Source of the DNA: Clostridiales bacterium
Lineage (GTDB): Bacteria > Bacillota > Clostridia > Oscillospirales > Butyricicoccaceae
Length of the DNA: 38,585 nt
Assembly: GCA_022775385.1 (NCBI GenBank)
Contig: JALFIV010000070.1
Span: forward strand, 1 to 38,585
Direction of reading: 5' to 3'
Under the pieces are notes generated by a model that did not search any database, was not told where the DNA came from, and worked only from the letters and a program-made list of their open reading frames with translations. Shown here piece after piece: positions 8,564 through 16,772 of the stretch. The stretch's first letter is position 1. Each line of letters opens with the position of its first letter. A program made the position numbers and the translations under genes.

Positions 8564-10669
8564 TCATTCCACTCCTCTGCGGTACAGGCCGCGTGTCGCA
8601 TCCGGATAGTCCGGCATCTCGCCGTCACACAGCTCTCGTACCCGCTGCAGCGCGGTCTGCGGCATCTCGTCGGTCAGAATCAGGCGGGCATACGACACAC
8701 CCAGCCCCAGATACTCCGACGGCGCCAGTGCCAGCGGCTGCGAATTGTACAGTGTATTGCGGCAGTGCTCCTCGCGGAACACCGGAAATTTCTTACCCAT
8801 GCGGTCGGTCAGGTACTGTGTCCCCTTGGAACACGGTCCGTGTCCGTCGCGCCGGCATCCGCCGCGCCGTCCGGCCATCATGCAGTTTTCGGTCAGCATG
8901 AGCGGCAGACGTCCGCCGACGATCAGTTCGGTCTCCATCGGCTTGTGCATGTCGCGGATCTGCGCAAATCGCAGTTCAAACGACAGCGTCTGCCGGGTGA
9001 CACCGCAGTCGCGCAGGACATCCAGCGTCCCGCTGTGGAAGGCGTTCAGACCGAAATCGCCGTAGCATTCATATCCCAGACACTTGACCGGTTCGATCTG
9101 TCCGACATTGCCGACAAGCGCCGCACGGCATCCCAGATTGCGGCAGGTCTCGAGCAGCTGACGCACCGCATCCCACTCCTCGTCCCAGATGATGCGCGGC
9201 AGGACCGGCACCAATTCGACCCCTGCCTTCAGGATTTCTTCCGCCCGTTCGGGATGCGCCGCAATCTCCCGTGCCGGCAGATAGATCGTCCGCAGCGGCA
9301 GACGCTCCATGCCGGATGCGATCTGCGCCATCGTCCGCGCCTGCACCGTGTATCCCGCAAACGGTCTGCGGGCAGGTGCCGGCTCACGCACCGGCGGCGT
9401 GCCGGTCTCAAGCGGCGGCAGTGCCGTACGGCGTTCCTCCAGCGTCTCGAGCGCCTCGCGCCGCAGTGCATTCAGCGTCCGCGCCGGAATGCTCAGTCCG
9501 TCCTCCAGACGGATATCCATGTGTTCCGCCGTGAACACCGTGCCGCCGGTCTTGCCCAGAGAACGGGCGATGTCCTCTTCGGACGCCGGACGGCGGAGGG
9601 CGCGCTCCGGCGGCTCTCCCTGTACGGTCACGCTGTCCGAACCGGACACCGCCGTCAGCACAAGCGGCCGATCCGCCTCGGCGGTCAGCGAAAACGAGAC
9701 CGGCACGGTCTGTCCGGTTTTGTCGTCCCGATAGGTCTTTGCCGCGCGGTCATACAGCGGTTTCAGCTCGGACGCCGGTGTCTCCGTGCGCATGCCGAAC
9801 ATCGCCGGTCCGGGCTTTCCCTCATAATATCCCTGTGTAAAGCCGTCGCGCGAAAACACGCGGCGCAGGTCGTCCAATTCCTGCTTCGTCGGCATGCGGT
9901 CTTCACGCAGAACTGACGCATAGATGCCGGTAACCACCGCGACGTACTCCGGACGCTTCATCCGTCCCTCGATCTTGAGCGAGGCGACACCGGCGTCCCG
10001 CAGCTCGCGCAGGTATCCCACCAGACAGTTGTCCTTGAGGCTCATCGGGTAGTTATTTTTTCCGTTGTACGGGAGGCGGCACGGCTGCGCGCACAGACCG
10101 CGATTGCCGCTGCGCCGTCCGATCACCGCCGACAGTCCGCACTGTCCGGAATAGCACATACACAGCGCGCCGTGGACAAAGACCTCGGTCTCAATCCCCG
10201 CGTTTTTCGTGATGTGGATAATATCCCGCATCGGAAGCTCCCGCGAGAGCACCACGCGGGAAAATCCCTGTTCGGCGGCAAACCGCGCACCCTCCAGGGA
10301 GTGCACGGTCAGCTGTGTCGATGCATGGAGCACGGCGGACGGGAAATGCTCCCGAATCGCACGGGCGGCGCCCAGATCCTGAACGATCAGCGCATCCGCG
10401 CCCGCCTCCAGCATCCGGCGCACATCCTCCAGCATGGCCGGAAGCTCGCGGTCACTGACCAGTGTGTTGACGGTCATGTTGGTCTTGACCCCGTTTTTCC
10501 GGCAGTAGGCGAGTGCATCCCGCATCTGCTCCTCTGTGAAATTTTTTGCGCCGCGGCGGGCGTTGAACGTGCCGAAGCCGAGATAGACGGCGTCCGCTCC
10601 ATTGCAGACCGCCGCGCGCACGGCCTCCGGCGAGCCCGCCGGAGCGAGCAGTTCCGGGTGTTTCTTCAT
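8564..10669 (-). CDS. U32 family peptidase / collagenase-like protein (long form)
   Basis: MKKHPELLAPAGSPEAVRAAVCNGADAVYLGFGTFNARRGAKNF...VFVHGALCMCYSGQCGLSAVIGRRSGNRGLCAQPCRLPY: U32 signature; the ~700 aa length matches the class with extra C-terminal domains. Confidence 0.92.
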   Translation of the reverse strand: MKKHPELLAPAGSPEAVRAAVCNGADAVYLGFGTFNARRGAKNFTEEQMRDALAYCRKNGVKTNMTVNTLVSDRELPAMLEDVRRMLEAGADALIVQDLGAARAIREHFPSAVLHASTQLTVHSLEGARFAAEQGFSRVVLSRELPMRDIIHITKNAGIETEVFVHGALCMCYSGQCGLSAVIGRRSGNRGLCAQPCRLPYNGKNNYPMSLKDNCLVGYLRELRDAGVASLKIEGRMKRPEYVAVVTGIYASVLREDRMPTKQELDDLRRVFSRDGFTQGYYEGKPGPAMFGMRTETPASELKPLYDRAAKTYRDDKTGQTVPVSFSLTAEADRPLVLTAVSGSDSVTVQGEPPERALRRPASEEDIARSLGKTGGTVFTAEHMDIRLEDGLSIPARTLNALRREALETLEERRTALPPLETGTPPVREPAPARRPFAGYTVQARTMAQIASGMERLPLRTIYLPAREIAAHPERAEEILKAGVELVPVLPRIIWDEEWDAVRQLLETCRNLGCRAALVGNVGQIEPVKCLGYECYGDFGLNAFHSGTLDVLRDCGVTRQTLSFELRFAQIRDMHKPMETELIVGGRLPLMLTENCMMAGRRGGCRRDGHGPCSKGTQYLTDRMGKKFPVFREEHCRNTLYNSQPLALAPSEYLGLGVSYARLILTDEMPQTALQRVRELCDGEMPDYPDATRGLYRRGVE

Positions 10670-10694
10670 TGTTTCCTCAACTTGTTTTTATCGG

Positions 10695-11408
10695 TTATCG
10701 TGTCAGCATGCGCGACAGACGGGAGCGGACGTCGTTGAGCTGGCTCTCGGTATCGGCCAGCGTCTTTTCCAGTTCCTCGATGCGGCGGCGCTGTTTTTCG
10801 GTCACGCTCACCTTGTCCTTGAGCTCGCGGATCTGGCGTTCGCGCTTCTCCGCCTCCTCCATATCGTCGCGGTGACGGGACTCCGACTCCGCGAGACTGT
10901 GTTCCAGATCCTTAATGCGGCGGTTTCTCTTGTCCGCATCGTCCTGAAACGCGCGGATGCGCATCTCGGACTGCGCCAGCTGGCTCTCCAGCTCGCCGAT
11001 GCGGGCGCGGCGCTTGTCCTCTCCCGCCACCTGCCGCTCGAGCGAGGTGATACGGTCCTTGAGCTGTTCGATGTGGTTGATCTCTTCGGCGCGCTCCGCC
11101 GCCCGGGTCTCCAGCCGGCCGATTTCCGCCCGCGCATTTGCCAGCTCCTTGCTGACGCTGGCGTTTTCCTCCAGATAACTTGCCATCTGCTGGCGAAGAT
11201 GATCCGCCCCCTGCACCGCCTGCACATAGCTGTCCGCCATGTCGCAGGCCGCAAGGGTAATTGCCTGCATGGTATTGACTCCCGAACCGCGAATGTCAGC
11301 GATCTTCTGATCCACCAGCGCGGCGATCTTCACCATGTATTCTTCGTCCTGTTCGCCCGTCATGGTAAACGTGTTTCCAGCGATGACGACCTCTGCTCTG
11401 TTCTTCAT
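10695..11408 (-). CDS. zapA: ZapA-domain cell division protein with long C-terminal coiled-coil extension
   Basis: N-terminal MKNRAEVVIAGNTFTMTGEQDEEYMVKIAALVDQKIADIRGSGVNTMQAITLAACDMADSYVQA resembles ZapA; followed by ~145 aa of Glu/Arg-rich coiled coil. Confidence 0.82.
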   Translation of the reverse strand: MKNRAEVVIAGNTFTMTGEQDEEYMVKIAALVDQKIADIRGSGVNTMQAITLAACDMADSYVQAVQGADHLRQQMASYLEENASVSKELANARAEIGRLETRAAERAEEINHIEQLKDRITSLERQVAGEDKRRARIGELESQLAQSEMRIRAFQDDADKRNRRIKDLEHSLAESESRHRDDMEEAEKRERQIRELKDKVSVTEKQRRRIEELEKTLADTESQLNDVRSRLSRMLTR

Positions 11409-11479
11409 ATCTCAAAATCCCTGCCTTATTTGCTGCACGGGGACAGTTCCCCCGGTTTTCTGTCTTCAGTCGTAATTAG

Positions 11480-11507
11480 TATATCATACTTTCGTCCGAT
11501 TTGAACC
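11480..11507 (-). promoter_or_regulatory. Predicted promoter for the zapA-U32-dut-maf-mre transcription unit
   Basis: Minus strand TTCAAA - 16 nt - TATACT in the divergent gap with proB. Confidence 0.45.
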
Positions 11508-11544
11508 CATCAGACGTTTATTTTCCGAAAAAGTCCCAAAAAAA

Positions 11545-11573
11545 TTGTATCTTCCGGTGGATCGTGGTAGAAT
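11545..11573 (+). promoter_or_regulatory. Predicted promoter for proBA
   Basis: TTGTAT - 17 nt - TAGAAT, ~55 nt upstream of the proB ATG. Confidence 0.6.
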
Positions 11574-11628
11574 GTTGTCAGCATCCTGTGCGCGGCACAC
11601 GGCGCGCAGGCAGAAAGGACCCAAATAT

Positions 11629-12426
11629 ATGCTGAATCTTAGTCAATCGCGCCGAATTGTGGTAAAAGTCGGCACCTCAACCCTGACCTATCCCAACGGA
11701 AAGCTCAACATCCGCTGTATCGAGCGGCTGGTCCGCTGTATCGCCGACCTGGAGAACCGCGGATATGAAATGGTTCTGGTTTCCTCCGGCGCCATCGGCG
11801 TCGGTGCCTCCAAGCTCCGCCTGCCGGAGCGTCCCACGACCACCCGCATGAAGCAGGCGGCTGCCGCCGTCGGTCAGTGCGAGCTGATGCATATTTACGA
11901 TAAAATGTTCCTCGAATACGGTCTGAATGTCGCGCAGATCCTGCTCACCACCGAGGAGACCTCGATTGAGCACCGCCGCGTCAACATCCACAACACGATG
12001 GAGGCGCTGATGGAGACCGGCACCGTCCCGATTGTCAACGAAAACGACAGTGTCGCCACCGAGGAAATCGAGTTCGGCGATAACGACACGCTGTCCGCCT
12101 CGGTCGCCCGCCTGTGCGACGCCGACCTGCTGGTCATCTTCACCGACATGGACGGTCTGTTCGACGACGACCCGCGCGCCAACCCCGAAGCACGCCTCAT
12201 TCCGGTCGTCCGCGAGATCACCGATGAGCTGTCCGCCGTCGCCGGCGGCGCCGGAACCGAAAACGGCACGGGCGGCATGGCGACCAAACTGCACGCAGCC
12301 CAGCTGTGTATGGAGCAGGGCATTCCGATGTTTGTCATTAACGGCAGCAAACCGGAAACCTTGTACGACATCACAGAGGGAAGACTGGCGGGAACCCTGT
12401 TCCTGCCCCCGGAAAAGGAGGAGTAA
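11629..12426 (+). CDS. proB: Glutamate 5-kinase (short form, no PUA domain)
   Basis: MLNLSQSRRIVVKVGTSTLTYPNGKLN...MVLVSSGAIGVGASKL...NENDSVATEEIEFGDNDTLSASVA...GGMATKLHAA; ends at residue 265; SD AGAAAGGA. Confidence 0.95.
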   Translation: MLNLSQSRRIVVKVGTSTLTYPNGKLNIRCIERLVRCIADLENRGYEMVLVSSGAIGVGASKLRLPERPTTTRMKQAAAAVGQCELMHIYDKMFLEYGLNVAQILLTTEETSIEHRRVNIHNTMEALMETGTVPIVNENDSVATEEIEFGDNDTLSASVARLCDADLLVIFTDMDGLFDDDPRANPEARLIPVVREITDELSAVAGGAGTENGTGGMATKLHAAQLCMEQGIPMFVINGSKPETLYDITEGRLAGTLFLPPEKEE

Positions 12427-12429
12427 GCT

Positions 12430-13674
12430 ATGTCCGCTGTACTGGATACCTGCCGCCGCGCCGCGGCAGTCAAGCACACCATCGGTGCCCTGCGCACAAC
12501 CGAGAAAAACCGCGTCCTGCTCGCCATCGCCGACGCCCTTGAGGCGCACCGCGAGGATATCAAGGCGGCCAACGCACTGGACATCGCCGCAGGCCGGGAA
12601 AACGGTCTGAACGAAGGTCTGATCGACCGTCTGACACTGGATGACAGCCGCATCGACGGCGTTGCGGACGGCTGCCGCGCTGTCGCCGCCCTCCCCGACC
12701 CGGTCGGTGAGGTCTCCGAGATGAAGCTCACGCCGAACGGACTTAAGATCGGCAAAAAGCGCGTCCCGATGGGCGTCATCGGCATCATTTACGAGTCCCG
12801 TCCGAATGTCACGGTGGACGCCGCCGCCCTCTGCTTCAAGGCCGGTTCCGCCTGTGTCCTGCGCGGCGGCAAGGAAGCCTACCGCTCCAACCGCTGTCTG
12901 ATGGACATCATGCGCGGTGCGGTCGAGTCCTGCGGACTGCCCGCCGACTGCCTCAATCTGATTGACGACCTCACCCACGAGGGTGCGAACGAGATGATGC
13001 GCGCAAACGGTCTGATCGATGTGCTCATCCCGCGCGGCGGTGCCGGACTCATCCGCGCCGTCGTCAGCAGCGCCACCGTTCCGGTCATCGAGACCGGCAC
13101 CGGTAACTGCCACATCTATGTCGACGCCTCCGCCGATCTGGATATGGCGCTCGAAATCCTCAACAACGCCAAGTGTCAGCGCGTCTCGGTGTGCAACGCC
13201 GCCGAGAGCCTGCTCGTCCACAGCAGTGTCGCGGAGAAATTCCTTCCGATTGCACAGCGCAGACTGAACGAGAGCCATGTCATCCTGCACGGCTGTCCGA
13301 GAACCTGCGCCATCCTGCCGGATATTCTCCCTGCTACCGAGGAAGACTACGGTAAGGAGTATCTCGACTACGAGATGTCGGTCAAGATTGTGGATTCGCT
13401 GGACGAGGCAATCGAGCACATCAACCGCTACAATACCGGACATTCCGAGGCAATTGTCACCCATGACTATTTCGCCGCGCAGAAGTTCCTCGATCTTGTG
13501 GACGCCGCGGCGGTCTATGTCAACGCCAGCACCCGCTTCACCGACGGCGGTGAGTTCGGATTCGGCGCGGAAATCGGCATCTCCACTCAGAAACTGCACG
13601 CGCGCGGACCGATGGGACTGCGCGAGTTGACCACCAACAAGTATATTATTTACGGAGAAGGTCAGATCCGGTAA
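12430..13674 (+). CDS. proA: Gamma-glutamyl phosphate reductase
   Basis: PVGEVSEMKLTPNGLKIGKKRVPMGVIGIIYESRPNVTVDAAALCFKAGSACVLRGGKEA...FTDGGEFGFGAEIGISTQKLHARGPMGLRELTTNKYIIYGEGQIR. Confidence 0.96.
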   Translation: MSAVLDTCRRAAAVKHTIGALRTTEKNRVLLAIADALEAHREDIKAANALDIAAGRENGLNEGLIDRLTLDDSRIDGVADGCRAVAALPDPVGEVSEMKLTPNGLKIGKKRVPMGVIGIIYESRPNVTVDAAALCFKAGSACVLRGGKEAYRSNRCLMDIMRGAVESCGLPADCLNLIDDLTHEGANEMMRANGLIDVLIPRGGAGLIRAVVSSATVPVIETGTGNCHIYVDASADLDMALEILNNAKCQRVSVCNAAESLLVHSSVAEKFLPIAQRRLNESHVILHGCPRTCAILPDILPATEEDYGKEYLDYEMSVKIVDSLDEAIEHINRYNTGHSEAIVTHDYFAAQKFLDLVDAAAVYVNASTRFTDGGEFGFGAEIGISTQKLHARGPMGLRELTTNKYIIYGEGQIR

Positions 13675-13692
13675 CCAAGGAGCATCAAAACA

Positions 13693-14289
13693 ATGGAACA
13701 GGAATTCAAATGGAGCACGCCGGATATCGGCGCATTTATGGACATTCTCGCCGCATATCATATGCCGGAGAAGCCCGGCACAGTCTGCATGGATGCCCGC
13801 TACTACGACACGCCTGACGGGATGGTCAAACAGATGCACGGCGGTCTGCGGCTGCGCACCGAGGGCACGCAGTCGGTCTGCTGTCTCAAGCTCTCGGCAT
13901 CGTCCGCATTCGGCGGCGCGCTCAAAGCCCGCGAGGAATTTGAATGCGAGGCGCCGGATATCCAGAGCGGTCTGCATCTGCTCCCGCAGCAGACCAAGGC
14001 ACCGGCGGATGTCTGCTGTGCTCTGCTGGATGCCGGACTTGTCGAGCTGGGACGGACGACCTTCACCCGGCACGCCGTCCTGCTCACCGCAGACGGCTGT
14101 ACCGCCGAGCTGTCGTTTGACCACGGCGAGCTGATCCGCGGCGGCCGGCGCGCACCCATCAGCGAGATGGAACTGGAGTTTAAGAGCGGCAGCGTCCCGG
14201 CGTTTGAAGCGCTGGGAAATCATCTGCAGGAGACGTTTTCGCTCACGCCCGAGCCGCTGTCCAAGCTCGTACGCCTGATGCGCCTGTGA
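13693..14289 (+). CDS. CYTH domain-containing protein (putative triphosphatase/adenylate-cyclase-like fold)
   Basis: N-terminal EQEFKW (ExExK-like), alternating charged strands (YYDTPDGMVKQMHGGLRLRTEG, CCLKLS, ISEMELEFKSG) typical of CYTH tunnels. Confidence 0.75.
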   Translation: MEQEFKWSTPDIGAFMDILAAYHMPEKPGTVCMDARYYDTPDGMVKQMHGGLRLRTEGTQSVCCLKLSASSAFGGALKAREEFECEAPDIQSGLHLLPQQTKAPADVCCALLDAGLVELGRTTFTRHAVLLTADGCTAELSFDHGELIRGGRRAPISEMELEFKSGSVPAFEALGNHLQETFSLTPEPLSKLVRLMRL

Positions 14290-14293
14290 TCCG

Positions 14294-15184
14294 ATGAAAC
14301 GATCCAAGCTGTTCCGCCGTATCGCCGAAGCCGCGGTGCTGGCCGCAATCAGTGTGTGTATCGTCCTGCTCGTACACTCCGCCCCTGCCGAATCGCCCGA
14401 GACCGAAGCGCCGCGCACCGTCGTTTATTTTCTGGATATCGGTCAGGGCGACAGCCAATTGATTGTCTCCGGCTCGGACACCATCCTGATCGACGGCGGA
14501 CCGCGCAGCTCCGGCAAAAAGCTGGTCCGTAAGCTCCGTGCGCTGGGTATCGACCATCTGACCGCAGTGATTGCAACCCATCCGCATCACGACCACATCG
14601 GCGGACTGATCAATGTACTGAACAACATTCCGGTCGATACGATTTACATGTCAGACACGGTTGTTCCGACCAAGACCTTCCGCCGGTTTTTCCGCACCGT
14701 CCTCTCCAGTGACACACCCACCGAGTTCCCGGACATCGGCGACACGATCGAGATGGACGGCGGCGCGGTACTCACCAATCTCGGCCCCGGACCGAACTCC
14801 GCCAAGATCTATGGAACGAAAAACTGCAATCCAAGCTCTCTGGTCTTCCGTCTGGATGCCTACGGACGCAGTGTCCTGTTCACCGCGGACACCACCAAGC
14901 CCGCTGAACGCGACATGGTCGAGCGCGGCGAGCCGCTCGCGTGCGATGTTCTCAAGGTCGCTCACCACGGCGATAAATCCTCCACCTGCGAGGATTTTCT
15001 GGAGGCCGCACAGCCGAAATACGCCGTGATTTCATACGGTGAGGACAACACCTACGGCGTTCCCGAACCGGTCGTTCTGCAGCGTCTGCAGCAGTTCGAT
15101 GTGACACTGTTCACCACGGTATCCAACGGCACCGTCGTGCTCACCATCACACCGGATTCCCTGCGTTTTACTTCTATAAAATAA
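14294..15184 (+). CDS. Membrane-anchored/secreted metallo-beta-lactamase-fold hydrolase (ComEC C-terminal-like)
   Basis: N-terminal TM then VYFLDIGQGDSQLIVSGSDTILIDGG...VIATHPHHDHIGGL...DVLKVAHHGDKSSTCEDFLEAAQPKYAVISYGEDNTYGVP. Confidence 0.9.
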   Translation: MKRSKLFRRIAEAAVLAAISVCIVLLVHSAPAESPETEAPRTVVYFLDIGQGDSQLIVSGSDTILIDGGPRSSGKKLVRKLRALGIDHLTAVIATHPHHDHIGGLINVLNNIPVDTIYMSDTVVPTKTFRRFFRTVLSSDTPTEFPDIGDTIEMDGGAVLTNLGPGPNSAKIYGTKNCNPSSLVFRLDAYGRSVLFTADTTKPAERDMVERGEPLACDVLKVAHHGDKSSTCEDFLEAAQPKYAVISYGEDNTYGVPEPVVLQRLQQFDVTLFTTVSNGTVVLTITPDSLRFTSIK

Positions 15185-15187
15185 AAG

Positions 15188-15223
15188 AAACTGCGTGATA
15201 ACCTCAGTTATCACGCAGTTTTT
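15188..15223 (+). terminator. Rho-independent terminator (bidirectional-looking)
   Basis: AAACTGCGTGATAAC-CTCA-GTTATCACGCAGTTTTT, perfect stem between convergent genes. Confidence 0.9.
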
Positions 15224-15240
15224 GTTATATTGGTCTGAAA

Positions 15241-16479
15241 TTACGGATTCCAGTCTCCGCAGGAAATTGCGACCTCATAGCAGGTGTCGCCCTTGTCCGT
15301 CTGATAGGAGTATTCATATTCAACATCATTCTCCGCCGACAGCTTGTAGACATCATAGGAGTTGTCAGCCGCATGGGACTTGTAGAACGACTGTCCGTTT
15401 TCCTCATATGTGCCGTATTCCGAAGAGCTGCTCTTCTCCGTAGTGATCTTGGTAAAGTTCGGGAACGCCTTTTCCAGATCCGCGATCTTGCTGGTCAGCG
15501 AGGTGTTCGCCGGAAGCAGCAGCTGTGCGCCGCCTTCCGCCTTGACATCGACTTTCTGAACATAGGTGTTTTTTAACTCCACCATGTGCTCGTCCGCATT
15601 TGCCAGATAGACCATCATGCGGCGGTCTCCCTTGGTCAGATATTCAATCTGCTGGGTGCGCAGACCGGGGAGATTCCCCTCCTCTTCAAACGTCCAGCCG
15701 TCGTCCAAAAACTCGGAGACCGGCGCCGGAAGCTGATAGGTTTTGCCGTCCAGCTGGAACTGTCCCTTGGTCCAGTCGGCGTCCACCGATGCCGGTGCGG
15801 TATAAGTATCAAGGTATGCCGGACGTTCGGTCGAAACCGGCGTCTCGTCGGTGTCGAACACCTTGTAGTAGTTCATCTCAATCACAGAGATTGCATCGCC
15901 GCTGCCCAGTGAAACATACAACTCGTCCGAATTTGCCGCTTCGCTGAAGAAAGACGGAATCGACATACCCTGCTCGGTGATCTGCTTGGAGAAATCGTAC
16001 ATCAGATTGTCGCTCGCGCCGTAGACCTTCTCGACATCCGCCCTGCTTGACTGGAGCGAAATGCCGTCGATGGTCGAGAAATCCACCGCCGCGGCGCTGC
16101 TCGCACGGATGTCAATGCCGGTGACGCGGCACGCCTGAGCCTCCTTGGCGTCTCCGCCCGCATTGAGCAGATTCAGGATGATCGCCTTTTCCTTGTTGCC
16201 GTCCTTGATGAAGTACGCGCCCTGAATACTCTCGCCCGGAATCTTCGCCGTCATGTCCGCCGTCTGTGCAAATTCCCAGCCGTCCTTGCGGAGATCCGCA
16301 ATCTCGCACGGCAGGGCGTACTGCTTGCCCTCCAGATTGAACTGATAAATGGACTCGATGTCCTCCTGTGTCTTGACATTGTCCCAGTACGGCTGGTTCA
16401 GCGCAAGTGCCGATGCCGACAGAGCAAATGCCGCAAATATGGCAGTTATGACCGCTTTTTTCCAACTTCTATGTCTCAT
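15241..16479 (-). CDS. Secreted hypothetical protein with two internally repeated domains
   Basis: Signal peptide MRHRSWKKAVITAIFAAFALSASALA; repeats IYQFNLEGKQYALPCEIADLRKDGWEF and KGQFQLDGKTYQLPAPVSEFLDDGWTF; SD GGAGAGGAG. Confidence 0.8.
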   Translation of the reverse strand: MRHRSWKKAVITAIFAAFALSASALALNQPYWDNVKTQEDIESIYQFNLEGKQYALPCEIADLRKDGWEFAQTADMTAKIPGESIQGAYFIKDGNKEKAIILNLLNAGGDAKEAQACRVTGIDIRASSAAAVDFSTIDGISLQSSRADVEKVYGASDNLMYDFSKQITEQGMSIPSFFSEAANSDELYVSLGSGDAISVIEMNYYKVFDTDETPVSTERPAYLDTYTAPASVDADWTKGQFQLDGKTYQLPAPVSEFLDDGWTFEEEGNLPGLRTQQIEYLTKGDRRMMVYLANADEHMVELKNTYVQKVDVKAEGGAQLLLPANTSLTSKIADLEKAFPNFTKITTEKSSSSEYGTYEENGQSFYKSHAADNSYDVYKLSAENDVEYEYSYQTDKGDTCYEVAISCGDWNP

Positions 16480-16663
16480 ATTTACTCTCCTCTCCGGAAA
16501 ATATTATTTACAGTATATCAGTTTTTTTGTGTAATACGCAACAATCATATCCCATTTCTTCTCAGCACACCTCCTGTCTGAAAAGTCCTCCCTCTACCGC
16601 GTAATCTATACTTCGTCACAAACTTTTTACATCTTTCGATGCCCCTGTATCCTCTCCTTCAGG

Positions 16664-16692
16664 GTGACAAGTGCTGTACTTTATGGTATACT
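16664..16692 (+). promoter_or_regulatory. Predicted promoter for the ROK-like kinase/nagA operon
   Basis: GTGACA - 17 nt - TATACT, immediately upstream of a palindrome. Confidence 0.6.
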
Positions 16693-16705
16693 AATACAAA
16701 TCAGC

Positions 16706-16739
16706 GAGCGTCACATAGTAGTAAAACTATGTGGCGCTC
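16706..16739. promoter_or_regulatory. Imperfect palindrome (candidate operator or 5' UTR hairpin)
   Basis: GAGCGTCACATAG-TAGTAAAA-CTATGTGGCGCTC: 13-bp arms with a single G.U-compatible mismatch, lying ~14 nt after the predicted -10. Confidence 0.65.
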
Positions 16740-16772
16740 ACCCCCATTTTTGTAACTGGAGGAACCAACAAT

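Noticed and set aside
8549-9916. 455-aa plus-strand ORF antisense to dut/U32
   Set aside because: Lies opposite clear U32 and dUTPase sequences; His/Arg/Gln-rich shadow translation.
11677-14418. 913-aa minus-strand ORF antisense to proB, proA and the CYTH gene
   Set aside because: Spans three well-supported plus-strand genes and their gaps, with no recognisable motifs. In a GC-rich genome with biased third positions, antisense frames are often open.
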